From Algoriphagus terrigena DSM 22685 (GTDB lineage Bacteria; Bacteroidota; Bacteroidia; Cytophagales; Cyclobacteriaceae), in assembly GCF_000429445.1 (NCBI RefSeq), contig NZ_AUBW01000004.1, positions 248,001 through 312,000 of the forward strand: a stretch of DNA of 64,000 nucleotides, read 5' to 3'. A program made the translations under genes and the position numbers. Numbering within the stretch: position 1 is the first letter of the stretch; every line of letters starts with the position of its first letter. This document shows positions 44,493 to 52,244 of this stretch, in pieces. The notes under the pieces were generated by a model. It ran no database searches, was not told where the DNA came from, and saw nothing but the letters and a program-made list of their open reading frames with translations.

Positions 44493-44893
44493 AGCAGTAC
44501 TTTTTAGATACCAATATTCTCCTGGACTTTTTGGGCAACCGTCTACCTTTTGGAAAATATGCCTTAGAAATCCTAGATAAATCCAGAGTAAGGGAATGGC
44601 AGCTTTGGACTTCGGACAATTCGATTTTGACCAGCTATTATATCATTTCCAAAGAAATCGGGGAAAGCGAGAGTAGAGCCAAAATCACTCGTCTTCTCAA
44701 TTTTCTGGAAATTCAACCGACTCGAAAAGCTCACATCGAACAAGCCTTACTTTCGGATTTTAAAGACTTGGAAGATGGTGTCCAACATTTTTGTGCTTCC
44801 AGCATTGCCGGACTTGAAGGAATCATCACGAGGAACAAGAAAGATTTTAAGTCTAGTCAAGTCGCTGTTTTTGAGCCATGGGAGGTGGTTTGA
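44489..44893 (+). CDS. PIN-domain toxin (VapC-like ribonuclease)
   Basis: Metal-dependent RNase of the PIN fold and likely toxin of the pair. The 134 residues have the acidic residues expected: Asp in YFLDTNILLDFLG (about 7), the second site near FKDLEDGVQHF (about 90-96) and Asp in GIITRNKKDFKSS (about 117). The cellular target (tRNA or mRNA) cannot be told. It is coupled to the antitoxin by a 4-bp overlap and ends 37 bp from the converging thrC gene. AT-rich palindromes lie just after the stop. Confidence 0.88.
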   Translation: MKQYFLDTNILLDFLGNRLPFGKYALEILDKSRVREWQLWTSDNSILTSYYIISKEIGESESRAKITRLLNFLEIQPTRKAHIEQALLSDFKDLEDGVQHFCASSIAGLEGIITRNKKDFKSSQVAVFEPWEVV

Positions 44894-44929
44894 TAATATT
44901 ATCATATGATACTATCATCAATAACCTTC

Positions 44930-46228
44930 TTAATCCAACCCCTCCAAAAACCCCTTAAACCCCTCGAAACTTTTTCCCATCGGGATCACGCTCTTCTCTC
45001 CATCGAGGAAAGCCGCCAATCGCTCCGGCAAGACCAGTTCCTCGCCCAAGGCTTCTTCAACCACATCCCGAAATTTGCCAGGATGAGCAGTTTCTAAAAA
45101 TACGCCCACATAATCCGGATTCTCAGACATAAAGTCTTTCAGGCCTAAATATCCCACTGCCCCGTGCGGATCCAGGGTATAGCCTAATGGCTTGACAGCC
45201 TGAATGGCCTGGACGGTCTCTTCGTCGGCGTAGAAATAGCCCCTGACGTTCTCCCGGAACTTGGCTTCGTCGCCTCCATAGAGCGCAAGTAGGCGGGGAA
45301 AATTACTTGGATTGCCCACGTCCATGCTGTTGGAAACCGTCTGAATCGACGGCTTTGCTTCAAAAGCTTCGCCCTTTAGATAGTCGGGCACGACCTTGTT
45401 CACATTGGTTGCCGCCACAAAGCGATCGATCGGTAGGCCCATCTGCTGCGCCAAAATCCCCGCGCCAACATTTCCAAAATTCCCGCTTGGCACTGCAAAA
45501 ACGACCTTTTTCCCGTCTTTCGGCAATCGGGAATACGCATAGAAATAATACAGACACTGGGGAATCCAGCGGGCGATGTTTATGGAATTCGCTGAGGTCA
45601 GCAATAGTTTCTGATTCAATTCCGGATCTAAAAAAGCCTGTTTAACCAGAATCTGACAGTCATCAAAAACTCCTTCTACTTCCAGGGCTGTGATGTTTTG
45701 TCCCAAGGTAGTAAACTGCTTTTCCTGAAGCAGACTGACTTTGCCTTTCGGAAACAGAATAATCACCTCAACTCCATCCACTCCGAGAAATCCATTCGCC
45801 ACCGCACTTCCTGTATCTCCAGAAGTCGCAACGAGAACTCGCACGGTTTTGTCATTTTTACCGTGCAGCATGCTCATCAGCTTGGAGCAAAACCTCGCCC
45901 CGAAATCCTTGAACGCCAAAGTCGGCCCGTGAAAAAGTTCTAAGCTGTACACACCCTCCTCCACTTGCACCAGCGGCGCATCAAAAGTCAGCGTATGATC
46001 GACCAGTTCTTTGATCTGGCTTTCGCTCAAATCCTCCGAAAAGAGCGCCCCAATCACATCATAGCCGATCTCTTGGAAGCTCTTGTCGGAGAAGCTTTCG
46101 ATCAGCTCCTGCGACAAAACCGGAATTCGCTCCGGCATGTACAGGCCGTTGTCCGGCGCGAGACCTTTGATGACTGCTTGAGAAAGCGAAACTTTATGGT
46201 TGGGGTTATTGGTACTGAAGTACTGCAT
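44930..46228 (-). CDS. thrC: Threonine synthase
   Basis: PLP enzyme converting O-phosphohomoserine to threonine. The 432-residue protein has the PLP lysine in TLAFKDFGARFCSKLM (about residue 113), VATSGDTGSAVANGF for phosphate binding, and KVVFAVPSGNFGNVGAG with the conserved Ser/Asn contacts. The N-terminal MQYFSTNNPNHKVSLSQAV is typical of the class. It is the last gene of thrA-thrB-thrC, 3 bp after thrB. Confidence 0.97.
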   Translation of the reverse strand: MQYFSTNNPNHKVSLSQAVIKGLAPDNGLYMPERIPVLSQELIESFSDKSFQEIGYDVIGALFSEDLSESQIKELVDHTLTFDAPLVQVEEGVYSLELFHGPTLAFKDFGARFCSKLMSMLHGKNDKTVRVLVATSGDTGSAVANGFLGVDGVEVIILFPKGKVSLLQEKQFTTLGQNITALEVEGVFDDCQILVKQAFLDPELNQKLLLTSANSINIARWIPQCLYYFYAYSRLPKDGKKVVFAVPSGNFGNVGAGILAQQMGLPIDRFVAATNVNKVVPDYLKGEAFEAKPSIQTVSNSMDVGNPSNFPRLLALYGGDEAKFRENVRGYFYADEETVQAIQAVKPLGYTLDPHGAVGYLGLKDFMSENPDYVGVFLETAHPGKFRDVVEEALGEELVLPERLAAFLDGEKSVIPMGKSFEGFKGFLEGLD

Positions 46229-46231
46229 GAC

Positions 46232-47167
46232 TTATTTTTCTTCAAGAATATAGGCTCCGCGGGTATTGATCGCAGAATGGTAGGCATCGACTCCAAGTCC
46301 GATCGAGTCATAGACCTGCTGAGCAGCCTGGATGATAGCCTGGGATTTTTCTTCGCCTTTGGAAAGCGTAAACATCGTGGGACCAGAACCCGAAATCCCC
46401 ATTCCCAGCGCCCCAGCTAGTTTCACTGCTTCTTTTGTTTCATAAAAACCAGGAATCAAAGTCGCCCGATACGGCTCAGCGATCACGTCTCTGAGCGAGC
46501 GGCCGATCAATTCGAAATCCTCCTGAAACAAACCGGCGATTAGTCCCGCCACATTTCCAGACTGGATGGTGGAATGCTTCAGTGAGACATTGTCACGCAA
46601 AACAGACCGGGAATCCGAGGTTTTCAACTCAAAGTGCGGATGCAAAAGCGTGCAATGCAGGCCTTCCGGCACGTGCAATTTGATCACGTCCAGAGGATGA
46701 TAGTCGCGAATCAACACAAAACCTCCGAGTAAACTCGGGGCAACATTGTCCGCATGTCCCGCTCCACAGGCGACTTTTTCAGCAGCCATGGCAAATGGAA
46801 GCAGGCCCTTCTTTTCGAAAGGTTCGCCCAACAGCCGATTGGCAGCCACCAAAGCGGCCACAGCACTCGCTGCACTGGAGCCCATGCCTGAACCTAAGGG
46901 AAGGCCCTTTTTCAGGTAAATCTCCATTCCCACCTGCTTGTCCATTTCGTCGAGCATGGACTGAATGGCTACGGCACAGGTGTTTTTCTCCACCTCATAG
47001 GGAAGTCTCCCGTGATCTCCTTCGATAGAAATCACGACCAGTCCCGGCTCGTCTTTTAGTCGAATCTCCACCTCGTCGCCCATCGCATCGATCGCAAATC
47101 CGAGAATATCGAATCCGCAGGACACGTTGGCAACGGTGGCTGGCGCAAACGCTCTGACTGACTGCAT
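46232..47167 (-). CDS. thrB: Homoserine kinase
   Basis: GHMP kinase that phosphorylates homoserine. The 311-residue protein has the ATP loop GLPLGSGMGSSAASAVAAL (about 90-108), N-terminal RAFAPATVANVSCGFDILGFA and C-terminal GMGISGSGPTMFTLS. The start is ATG 47167, whose A is the last base of the thrA stop (TGATG); a GTG one codon earlier is less likely. Tight spacing on both sides shows one translated unit with thrA and thrC. Confidence 0.97.
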   Translation of the reverse strand: MQSVRAFAPATVANVSCGFDILGFAIDAMGDEVEIRLKDEPGLVVISIEGDHGRLPYEVEKNTCAVAIQSMLDEMDKQVGMEIYLKKGLPLGSGMGSSAASAVAALVAANRLLGEPFEKKGLLPFAMAAEKVACGAGHADNVAPSLLGGFVLIRDYHPLDVIKLHVPEGLHCTLLHPHFELKTSDSRSVLRDNVSLKHSTIQSGNVAGLIAGLFQEDFELIGRSLRDVIAEPYRATLIPGFYETKEAVKLAGALGMGISGSGPTMFTLSKGEEKSQAIIQAAQQVYDSIGLGVDAYHSAINTRGAYILEEK

Positions 47168-49617
47168 CACTCCCGGGTATAGTTACCGATTCGGATCACA
47201 TCTGCAAACACACCGGCGGCGGTCACGTCGGCTCCGGCACCCGGGCCACGGATGATCATCGGGCGGTCATGATAGCGATCGGTAGTCAGCAGGATCATAT
47301 TGTCAGAACCTTTCAAGCTGGAGAAAGGATGTGATTCCGGTAGAGACTTCAGCCCCACTTTGGCAACACCATCTTCCAGCGTGGCCATAAATCGGAGCTT
47401 CTCGCCTTTGGCTTTGGCATCTGCCAAAAGCCTGGCAAAATCCGCATCATGACCTTGAAGTTTTTCAAAAAAGACATCAACAGATGGCATCTCCTGGCAA
47501 TCCTCCGGCACCATGCTCTGGATGGTAATGTGGCTAAACTCCAGCTCCTGCTCAGCTTCACGGCCGAGAATCAGGATCTTTCTCGCGACGTCCATCCCAG
47601 ACAGATCGTCCCTTGGATCGGGTTCAGTGTAGCCTTTTTCTTTGGCGATTTTCACGACCTCAGAGAACGGCGCTCCGTTTTCGAGTTCTGAGAAAATAAA
47701 GTTCATCGAGCCGCTCAGCACCGCTTCGATTCGGATCACTTTGTCGCCAGAAAGCATCAGATCCTGAAGGGTATTGATCACCGGAAGTCCTGCGGCGACA
47801 TTGGTTTCATAGAGAAATTTGACTCCGCGGCGCTTCGCAATCTTTTTCAGCGCACGATACTGCTCCATCGAGCTGGAGTTTGCCTTTTTGTTTGGCGTCA
47901 CGATAGCGACTTTGGCTTCCAACACTCTGGAATAGGCATCCGCCACTTCCTGACTCGCCGTACAGTCGACAAATACCGAGTTGGAGAAGTTCATCTCTTC
48001 CATCTTCTGGACAAATTTCTCCAGGTTCGTTGGCTCGTCTACCTCGCTCAACTGATGCGGATTTTTCAAGTCAAACCCATCTTCATGGAAAGCCATAAAA
48101 CGACTGTTGGCCAAGCCGTGAATCTGTACATCGAGCTCGTTGTCCTTCAGCAACTTGTGTTGCTGCGAAGCGATCATCTTCATCAGCGCCTGACCGATGA
48201 GTCCGGTACCTACCAAGAAGACGTGCAATACTTTGTTTTCTGAAAGAAAAAATGCCTCGTGGAGCGCGTTGAGAGCCTTTTGCAAGTCAACCTGGGGAAT
48301 TACCGCTGAGATATTCAACTCGGAACTTCCCTGTGCAATCGCTGCTACATTGACATTGTTTCTTCCCAAAGCGCGGAACATCCGTCCGGAAGCGCCTGGG
48401 TTTTGCTTCATGTTTTCTCCCACCACAGCAATCGTGGCCAGACCTTGAAGCAGAGAAACCTGATCCATCTCCCCGGATTTGATCTCGTAGTAGAATTCCT
48501 TTTCGATCGCCTCTTTGGCCAGATAGGCCTCGTGAGTCTTGATGGCCAGGCAAATGCTGTGCTCTGAGGAGGCCTGGGAAATCAATACAATGTTAACTTT
48601 GGCCTCTGCCAAGGCTTTGAAAACGCGGCTCACCGTGGCTCCACCCTCAATCAATCCTGCACCTTGGACGGTCACGATTGAAATGTTGGACATGGAACTG
48701 ATCCCTTTGATCAGAGCTCCATGGCTTACTTCGCCATTGATGAGTGTTCCGGGGTTTTCCGGCTCGAATGTATTTTTGATGTAGATCGGGATGCTCTTCT
48801 TCATCGCCGGCTGCATGGTGGCGGGGAAGATCACTTTGGCACCAAAGTGCGAAAGCTCCATCGCCTCGTTGTAGCTCAGCTGAGGAATGGTAAAAGCGGT
48901 GTAAACGAGCTTCGGATCGGAGGTCAAAACCCCCGACACATCTGTCCAAATTTCTAGATCCTGCGCTTCTAGAGCAGCAGCGAAGATGGCAGCGGTGTAA
49001 TCCGAGCCAGATCGGCCCAGGGTGGTCGTTTCGCCTTTGACAGTCGAGGCGATAAAGCCGGTAATGACTTTCACCCCGTCATTCTTCGAAAAGTATTCTT
49101 TGATCTGCGAGTTGGTCACCTCATAGTCGACTCTGGCTTGACCAAAGCGGTCGTTGGTACGGATCAGGTCACGCGCATCGACAAACTGCGTTTTGATGCC
49201 TTTGCCAGCCATGGCTTCCGAAAGAATGAATGCCGAAAGACGCTCTCCGAAGCTGGCAACATAATCCAGCGTCCGGGCTGAATTTTCTTTGATCAGGAAA
49301 ATGCCGTGAAAGAGGTCTTCCAACTCCTTGAACCTCACCTTGACATAGGTCATCACCGAAGAGTGATTTTGCACAGAGATCAGCTGGCGCACGATGTCCA
49401 GGTGCTTCTCTTCCAAAGTCTGGAGCAGATCCCGGTAGGCTTGGTCGCCCTCCCGCGCCAGTCTTGCAATCGTCAGGAGGCTTTCCGTGACTCCGCCAAA
49501 AGCTGAAAAAACGACGGCTATTTCGTGATGCTTCAGCTTGTCCTGAAGGATTGCAAATACCTTTCGGATATTCTCGGGGTTCGCTACGGATGAACCTCCA
49601 AACTTGATGATTTTCAT
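47167..49617 (-). CDS. thrA: Bifunctional aspartokinase/homoserine dehydrogenase
   Basis: Carries out the first and third steps of threonine synthesis. The 816-residue fusion has an aspartokinase domain (1-about 290: MKIIKFGGSSVANPENI, GRSGSDYTAAIFA), two ACT domains (about 310-460, where feedback inhibitors bind: VTVQGAGLIEGGATVSRVF, AAIAQGSSELNISAVI) and a homoserine dehydrogenase domain (about 465-816: VFLVGTGLIGQALMKM, ETNVAAGLPVINTLQDLMLSGD, REKGYTEPDPRDDLSGMDV with its small changes). It is first in the operon. About 200 nt before its start lies a Thr-rich leader peptide, which points to attenuation. The start codon overlaps the stop of a short upstream frame. Confidence 0.98.
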   Translation of the reverse strand: MKIIKFGGSSVANPENIRKVFAILQDKLKHHEIAVVFSAFGGVTESLLTIARLAREGDQAYRDLLQTLEEKHLDIVRQLISVQNHSSVMTYVKVRFKELEDLFHGIFLIKENSARTLDYVASFGERLSAFILSEAMAGKGIKTQFVDARDLIRTNDRFGQARVDYEVTNSQIKEYFSKNDGVKVITGFIASTVKGETTTLGRSGSDYTAAIFAAALEAQDLEIWTDVSGVLTSDPKLVYTAFTIPQLSYNEAMELSHFGAKVIFPATMQPAMKKSIPIYIKNTFEPENPGTLINGEVSHGALIKGISSMSNISIVTVQGAGLIEGGATVSRVFKALAEAKVNIVLISQASSEHSICLAIKTHEAYLAKEAIEKEFYYEIKSGEMDQVSLLQGLATIAVVGENMKQNPGASGRMFRALGRNNVNVAAIAQGSSELNISAVIPQVDLQKALNALHEAFFLSENKVLHVFLVGTGLIGQALMKMIASQQHKLLKDNELDVQIHGLANSRFMAFHEDGFDLKNPHQLSEVDEPTNLEKFVQKMEEMNFSNSVFVDCTASQEVADAYSRVLEAKVAIVTPNKKANSSSMEQYRALKKIAKRRGVKFLYETNVAAGLPVINTLQDLMLSGDKVIRIEAVLSGSMNFIFSELENGAPFSEVVKIAKEKGYTEPDPRDDLSGMDVARKILILGREAEQELEFSHITIQSMVPEDCQEMPSVDVFFEKLQGHDADFARLLADAKAKGEKLRFMATLEDGVAKVGLKSLPESHPFSSLKGSDNMILLTTDRYHDRPMIIRGPGAGADVTAAGVFADVIRIGNYTRE

Positions 49618-49736
49618 GTGTTTAAAATATTTTTTAGGGTCTCATTGCCTGTCCCGTGCGCCGAGGCGGATCGGGAGAATCTCGCATGATTTAAAACCAT
49701 CTCACTGGAATTAACTTGCTTCATGCTGGATTTCAT
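49614..49736 (-). CDS. Possible short upstream frame coupled to thrA
   Basis: A 40-codon frame from ATG 49736 (MKSSMKQVNSSEMVLNHARF, Ser- and Asn-rich) ends in a TGA overlapping the thrA ATG (ATGA). It crosses a GC-rich hairpin (about 49652-49676, TCCCG...CGGGA with an inner CGCC/GGCG). It may be translated to couple the leader region to thrA, or be a chance frame through an intergenic repeat. No family is recognised. Confidence 0.25.
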   Translation of the reverse strand: MKSSMKQVNSSEMVLNHARFSRSASAHGTGNETLKNILNT

Positions 49737-49760
49737 AAAAGACTGGAATAAATTCTGGAA

Positions 49761-49786
49761 ACTTAAAACTGGCCCAAATATAGGCC
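49761..49786 (-). terminator. Candidate attenuator hairpin in the thr leader
   Basis: On the minus strand, stem GGCCTA (49786-49781) with TGGGCC (49776-49771), loop TATT, is followed by AGTTTTAAGT. It starts about 30 nt after the leader-peptide stop. The stem is short (6 bp with one G-U), so termination strength is uncertain. An upstream CGGGG/CCCCG pairing (49825-49821 with 49792-49788) could compete. Confidence 0.4.
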
Positions 49787-49817
49787 TCGGGGAGCGAGCA
49801 CTAATGATTATAACGGG

Positions 49818-49877
49818 TCACCCCGTAATCATCGTGGTCATACCGGTAGTCGTGGTAAAAAAAACAGCAGCCCACAT
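49818..49877 (-). CDS. thrL: Threonine operon leader peptide
   Basis: A 19-residue frame reads MWAAVFFTTTTGMTTMITG: seven Thr codons (ACC, ACG and ACT), one Ile and three Met including the start. It is preceded by a purine-rich AAAAAGGA ribosome site and lies about 200 nt upstream of thrA. The composition is what ribosome-mediated attenuation of a threonine operon needs. The Met codons may add sensing of the methionine branch. The end of the peptide lies in a hairpin (49832-49804, ATGATTA/TAATCAT plus CGGG/CCCG) suitable as a pause structure. Reading is certain; the regulatory role is inferred by analogy with enterobacterial thrL. Confidence 0.75.
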   Translation of the reverse strand: MWAAVFFTTTTGMTTMITG

Positions 49878-49950
49878 TCCTTTTTGGGAACGTGTTTTAT
49901 CGAATAAAAATGAATTAGCTGCAAGTACCATGGGTGGATAGTTGACGTGG

Positions 49951-49981
49951 CAAGGTTACAGCGAAAAAACCGTTTGACCAA
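49951..49981 (-). promoter_or_regulatory. Candidate promoter of the thr leader-thrABC transcript
   Basis: On the minus strand, TTG (49981-49979), a 20-bp spacer and TAACCTTG (49958-49951), one base off TAnnTTTG. The expected start near 49944 leaves about 67 nt before the leader peptide. Confidence 0.5.
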
Positions 49982-50059
49982 ACAAAACCACAGACTTTGT
50001 CGATTTTTATAGAATTTATTCATTGTTAGTAGTGAAAATTTAACCTTTTGACAATGTGC

Positions 50060-50073
50060 TCGTCTGCAGACGA
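50060..50073. promoter_or_regulatory. 14-bp perfect palindrome upstream of the META lipoprotein gene
   Basis: TCGTCTGCAGACGA lies between a TTG (50048-50050) and an AACCTTTG element (50075-50082), about 75 bp before the ATG at 50149. The position fits an operator. The rest of the 530-bp gap between thrA and this gene holds the thr leader described above and nothing else I can support. Confidence 0.4.
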
Positions 50074-50148
50074 CAACCTTTGCCTCAATGGCGGCTAGTC
50101 GATTTTCGGAGGATTTCGTTAACTTCCAGAAAGGCTAATCCTATTCTT

Positions 50149-50574
50149 ATGAAACAGTTCCATGGTATTTTACTGGGTCTCTTGATCCTATTTTTTAGCG
50201 GATGCGGCAGTACCGCAAACCTAAATCCACTCTCCACTCTTACAGCTAAACCCTGGGTGCTTTCCTCCTTTTTGGGTGCTGAACCTGACCTCGGCAAGTT
50301 CAGCGCGGGAGTTCCGACGTTGAGCTTTCTGGACGGTGGCAGGCTTTCCGGTTTTGCTGGATGCAACAACTTCTCGGGAGAGTTTGAGCTGGGAGAACCG
50401 AGTGCGATCAAACTTGACCCAGGTGCGATGACCAGAAAAGCCTGTCCGGGAAATGGAGAGAATGAATTTTTAGCTGAATTTGAAAAAGCCAAGAATTTCA
50501 AGCTTGAAAAAGAAAAGCTCATCCTGATGGATGGAACCACCGAGCTGATGAGCTTTTCTCCCAAAATAGATTAG
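50149..50574 (+). CDS. META (HslJ-like) domain lipoprotein
   Basis: The 141-residue outer-membrane or periplasmic lipoprotein has a lipobox at FFSGC after a short hydrophobic signal. The META domain follows: KPWVLSSFLGAEPDL, LSFLDGGRLSGFAGCNNFSG (the family signature with two Asn), MTRKACPGNGENEFLAEFEKA and LILMDGTTELMSF. In E. coli the HslJ relative is linked to heat shock and novobiocin resistance; here the function is unknown. ATG 50149 is used because the signal begins there. Convergent with the GreA-like gene, 8 bp apart. Confidence 0.88.
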   Translation: MKQFHGILLGLLILFFSGCGSTANLNPLSTLTAKPWVLSSFLGAEPDLGKFSAGVPTLSFLDGGRLSGFAGCNNFSGEFELGEPSAIKLDPGAMTRKACPGNGENEFLAEFEKAKNFKLEKEKLILMDGTTELMSFSPKID

Positions 50575-50581
50575 AATCGGA

Positions 50582-51037
50582 TCAGACCAATTCCTCGATC
50601 AGGTGCGTTTTCCCACGGAAATTCACCTGATCTTTCTTTTTCTTGCCGATCAACAATTCTCCCAAGGGGGAATTTTTACTCATCAAAAACACTTTGGAGT
50701 CGTCCACTTTGACCGCTCCAATGCTTACAGCGATCAGAAACCAATCCGCTCCAAGCTTGACCAAAGCGCCTTCCTGGACACTTGCCGGAGTGTCTTTGAT
50801 CGTGTGTAATCTGTAGAGCTCCTCCAGGTCATTTTTTCCCTGCTTGATCTGTCCTTCGATGGTGTTGAGATCTTGGGTCATGGTTTCTCTCCCCGTCTCA
50901 AATTTGTCTCCGGCGCTGCTTTTCTCATCTTCGAGGATGCTTTCGATGATGTTTTTGCGCTCCGTACTGAGAAGGGCTTCTTTGTCCTTCAACTGGGTAA
51001 TTGCCGTCTGATAGACTTTGGCTTTGAATTCATTCAT
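50582..51037 (-). CDS. GreA/GreB-like transcription factor homologue
   Basis: The 151-residue protein has an N-terminal antiparallel coiled coil (about 1-75: QLKDKEALLSTERKNIIESI, AGDKFETGRETMTQDLNTIEGQIKQGK) and a C-terminal FKBP-like GreA domain (about 85-151: ALVKLGADWFLIAVSIGAVKV, SKNSPLGELLIGKKKKD). It probably binds the RNA polymerase secondary channel. The coiled coil is shorter than in GreA, and the acidic tip may differ. In databases this family is sometimes mislabelled as an acyl-carrier-protein synthase. It is the last of three minus-strand genes after the NTF2-like and SDR genes. Confidence 0.8.
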   Translation of the reverse strand: MNEFKAKVYQTAITQLKDKEALLSTERKNIIESILEDEKSSAGDKFETGRETMTQDLNTIEGQIKQGKNDLEELYRLHTIKDTPASVQEGALVKLGADWFLIAVSIGAVKVDDSKVFLMSKNSPLGELLIGKKKKDQVNFRGKTHLIEELV

Positions 51038-51042
51038 AAAAT

Positions 51043-51504
51043 TTACTCTTCACAAGGTTCTTTTCTTCTGGTGTCGATGATGTACACGATCTTCCAGCCA
51101 TCGGCCATTTTCACCAGCTGGAAGGAATTGACTCCGCAATGGCTGAAATTTCCGTTGAGGTAAAATCTGTAGGGAGTCCAGGCTGTGGCCATCGCGCCAT
51201 CGACTTTGATTTGATAGTCGGAGATTCGCTCATCAAGTTGCGTTTCCGCCGGAGTAGATCCGATTCTTTTGGCAAAATCACCCACTGAGTTGGTACCGAC
51301 CGAATTGCCTTCCGGCTTGGAGATGATGGTCTGCATGATTGCATCGGCTGAAAACGCCGCTGCAACCTGTTCGGCATTTTTTGCCCGCATGCCGTCAAAC
51401 AAACTTTTGATCACGGCTTCCACTTCTTTCTCTTCCGACTGCGAAAATGCGGAAAAACAAAGCACGCAGCACAAAATTACTGATAACAGGATTGTCTTTT
51501 TCAT
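51043..51504 (-). CDS. Secreted NTF2-like (SnoaL-type) protein
   Basis: The 153-residue protein has a signal peptide (KKTILLSVILCCVLCFSAFSQ) and a cone-shaped NTF2-like fold: EVEAVIKSLFDGMRAKNAEQVAAAF, GDFAKRI, then strands VDGAMATAWTPYRFYLNGNF and HCGVNSFQLVKMADGWKIVYI. The pocket could bind a small molecule or be a degenerate enzyme. The substrate is unknown. It lies between the GreA-like and SDR genes with gaps of 5 and 3 bp, so all three are co-transcribed. Confidence 0.85.
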   Translation of the reverse strand: MKKTILLSVILCCVLCFSAFSQSEEKEVEAVIKSLFDGMRAKNAEQVAAAFSADAIMQTIISKPEGNSVGTNSVGDFAKRIGSTPAETQLDERISDYQIKVDGAMATAWTPYRFYLNGNFSHCGVNSFQLVKMADGWKIVYIIDTRRKEPCEE

Positions 51505-51507
51505 AGC

Positions 51508-52185
51508 TCAGACTCCTCCATAGAGTTTAAAGGTCATATTTCGCAGCGAAGGTGTATTCACCGCGTAGTGCATTGCTTCGGCGATCTCGGCAGGACTCAC
51601 CCATTTGCCAAAATCCGCATCGGGCATGCTTTCCCGGTTAGCCGGAGTATCAATGATGCTTGGCACAAATACGTGGGTACGGATGTCGGTGCCTTTTATC
51701 TCTTCGGCCAAAATCTCCGACAGAGAGATCACCATCTTTTTACTTAACGCATAAGCCAAAGAGCCGGTAGCATCCTGCAGCTGAAGTGCTGGTCTGGCAC
51801 CGACAAAAAGGAACGTTCCCTTTTGCTGTTTCTTCACCAACGGCAAAAATCCCTGAACCATCTGAAAAGCGCTGAAAAAATTCAGCTGAAACATCTTAGT
51901 CAGCTCCGTTTGCGTGGTTTGTTCCACATTGCCCATCGCAAATCCGCCAACCAGCATCGCTATCGCATCCAGCTCGCCATACTGCATCTGGTATTCCCGA
52001 ACAAACTCAGCCACAGCTTCTTCGCTGGTCACGTCGACTTCATAGTTGGCGTCGGCTTCCTCCACCGCCTCCTCATGTCCGGGTCTCAGCAACGCAATTA
52101 CATGATATCCCTCCCGCTTGAATTTGTCTACCACTGCCCTGCCAAGACCTCCAGCAGCACCCGTCACAATAATATTTCTACTCAT
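51508..52185 (-). CDS. Short-chain dehydrogenase/reductase
   Basis: The 225-residue NAD(P)-dependent oxidoreductase has the cofactor motif VTGAAGGLGRAVV (TGxxxGxG), an Asp after the second strand region (EVDVTSEEAV), the structural motif AMLVGGF where NNAG usually stands, and the catalytic Tyr-x-x-x-Lys in LAYALSKKMVISL. The loss of NNAG and a serine not clearly placed make it a divergent SDR. The substrate is unknown. It is the first of a three-gene operon and divergent from mscS (59 bp). Confidence 0.88.
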   Translation of the reverse strand: MSRNIIVTGAAGGLGRAVVDKFKREGYHVIALLRPGHEEAVEEADANYEVDVTSEEAVAEFVREYQMQYGELDAIAMLVGGFAMGNVEQTTQTELTKMFQLNFFSAFQMVQGFLPLVKKQQKGTFLFVGARPALQLQDATGSLAYALSKKMVISLSEILAEEIKGTDIRTHVFVPSIIDTPANRESMPDADFGKWVSPAEIAEAMHYAVNTPSLRNMTFKLYGGV

Positions 52186-52244
52186 GTATGGTCTGATTTC
52201 ATTCCGATAATTGCTAAAATTAGGTTTTATTTTTCGATTGGAAC

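Noticed and set aside
49723-49941. A 72-codon plus-strand frame upstream of the META lipoprotein
   Set aside because: It is the antisense of the thr leader peptide and its hairpins; the Val/Ile-rich middle is the mirror of the Thr codons. No ribosome site or family.
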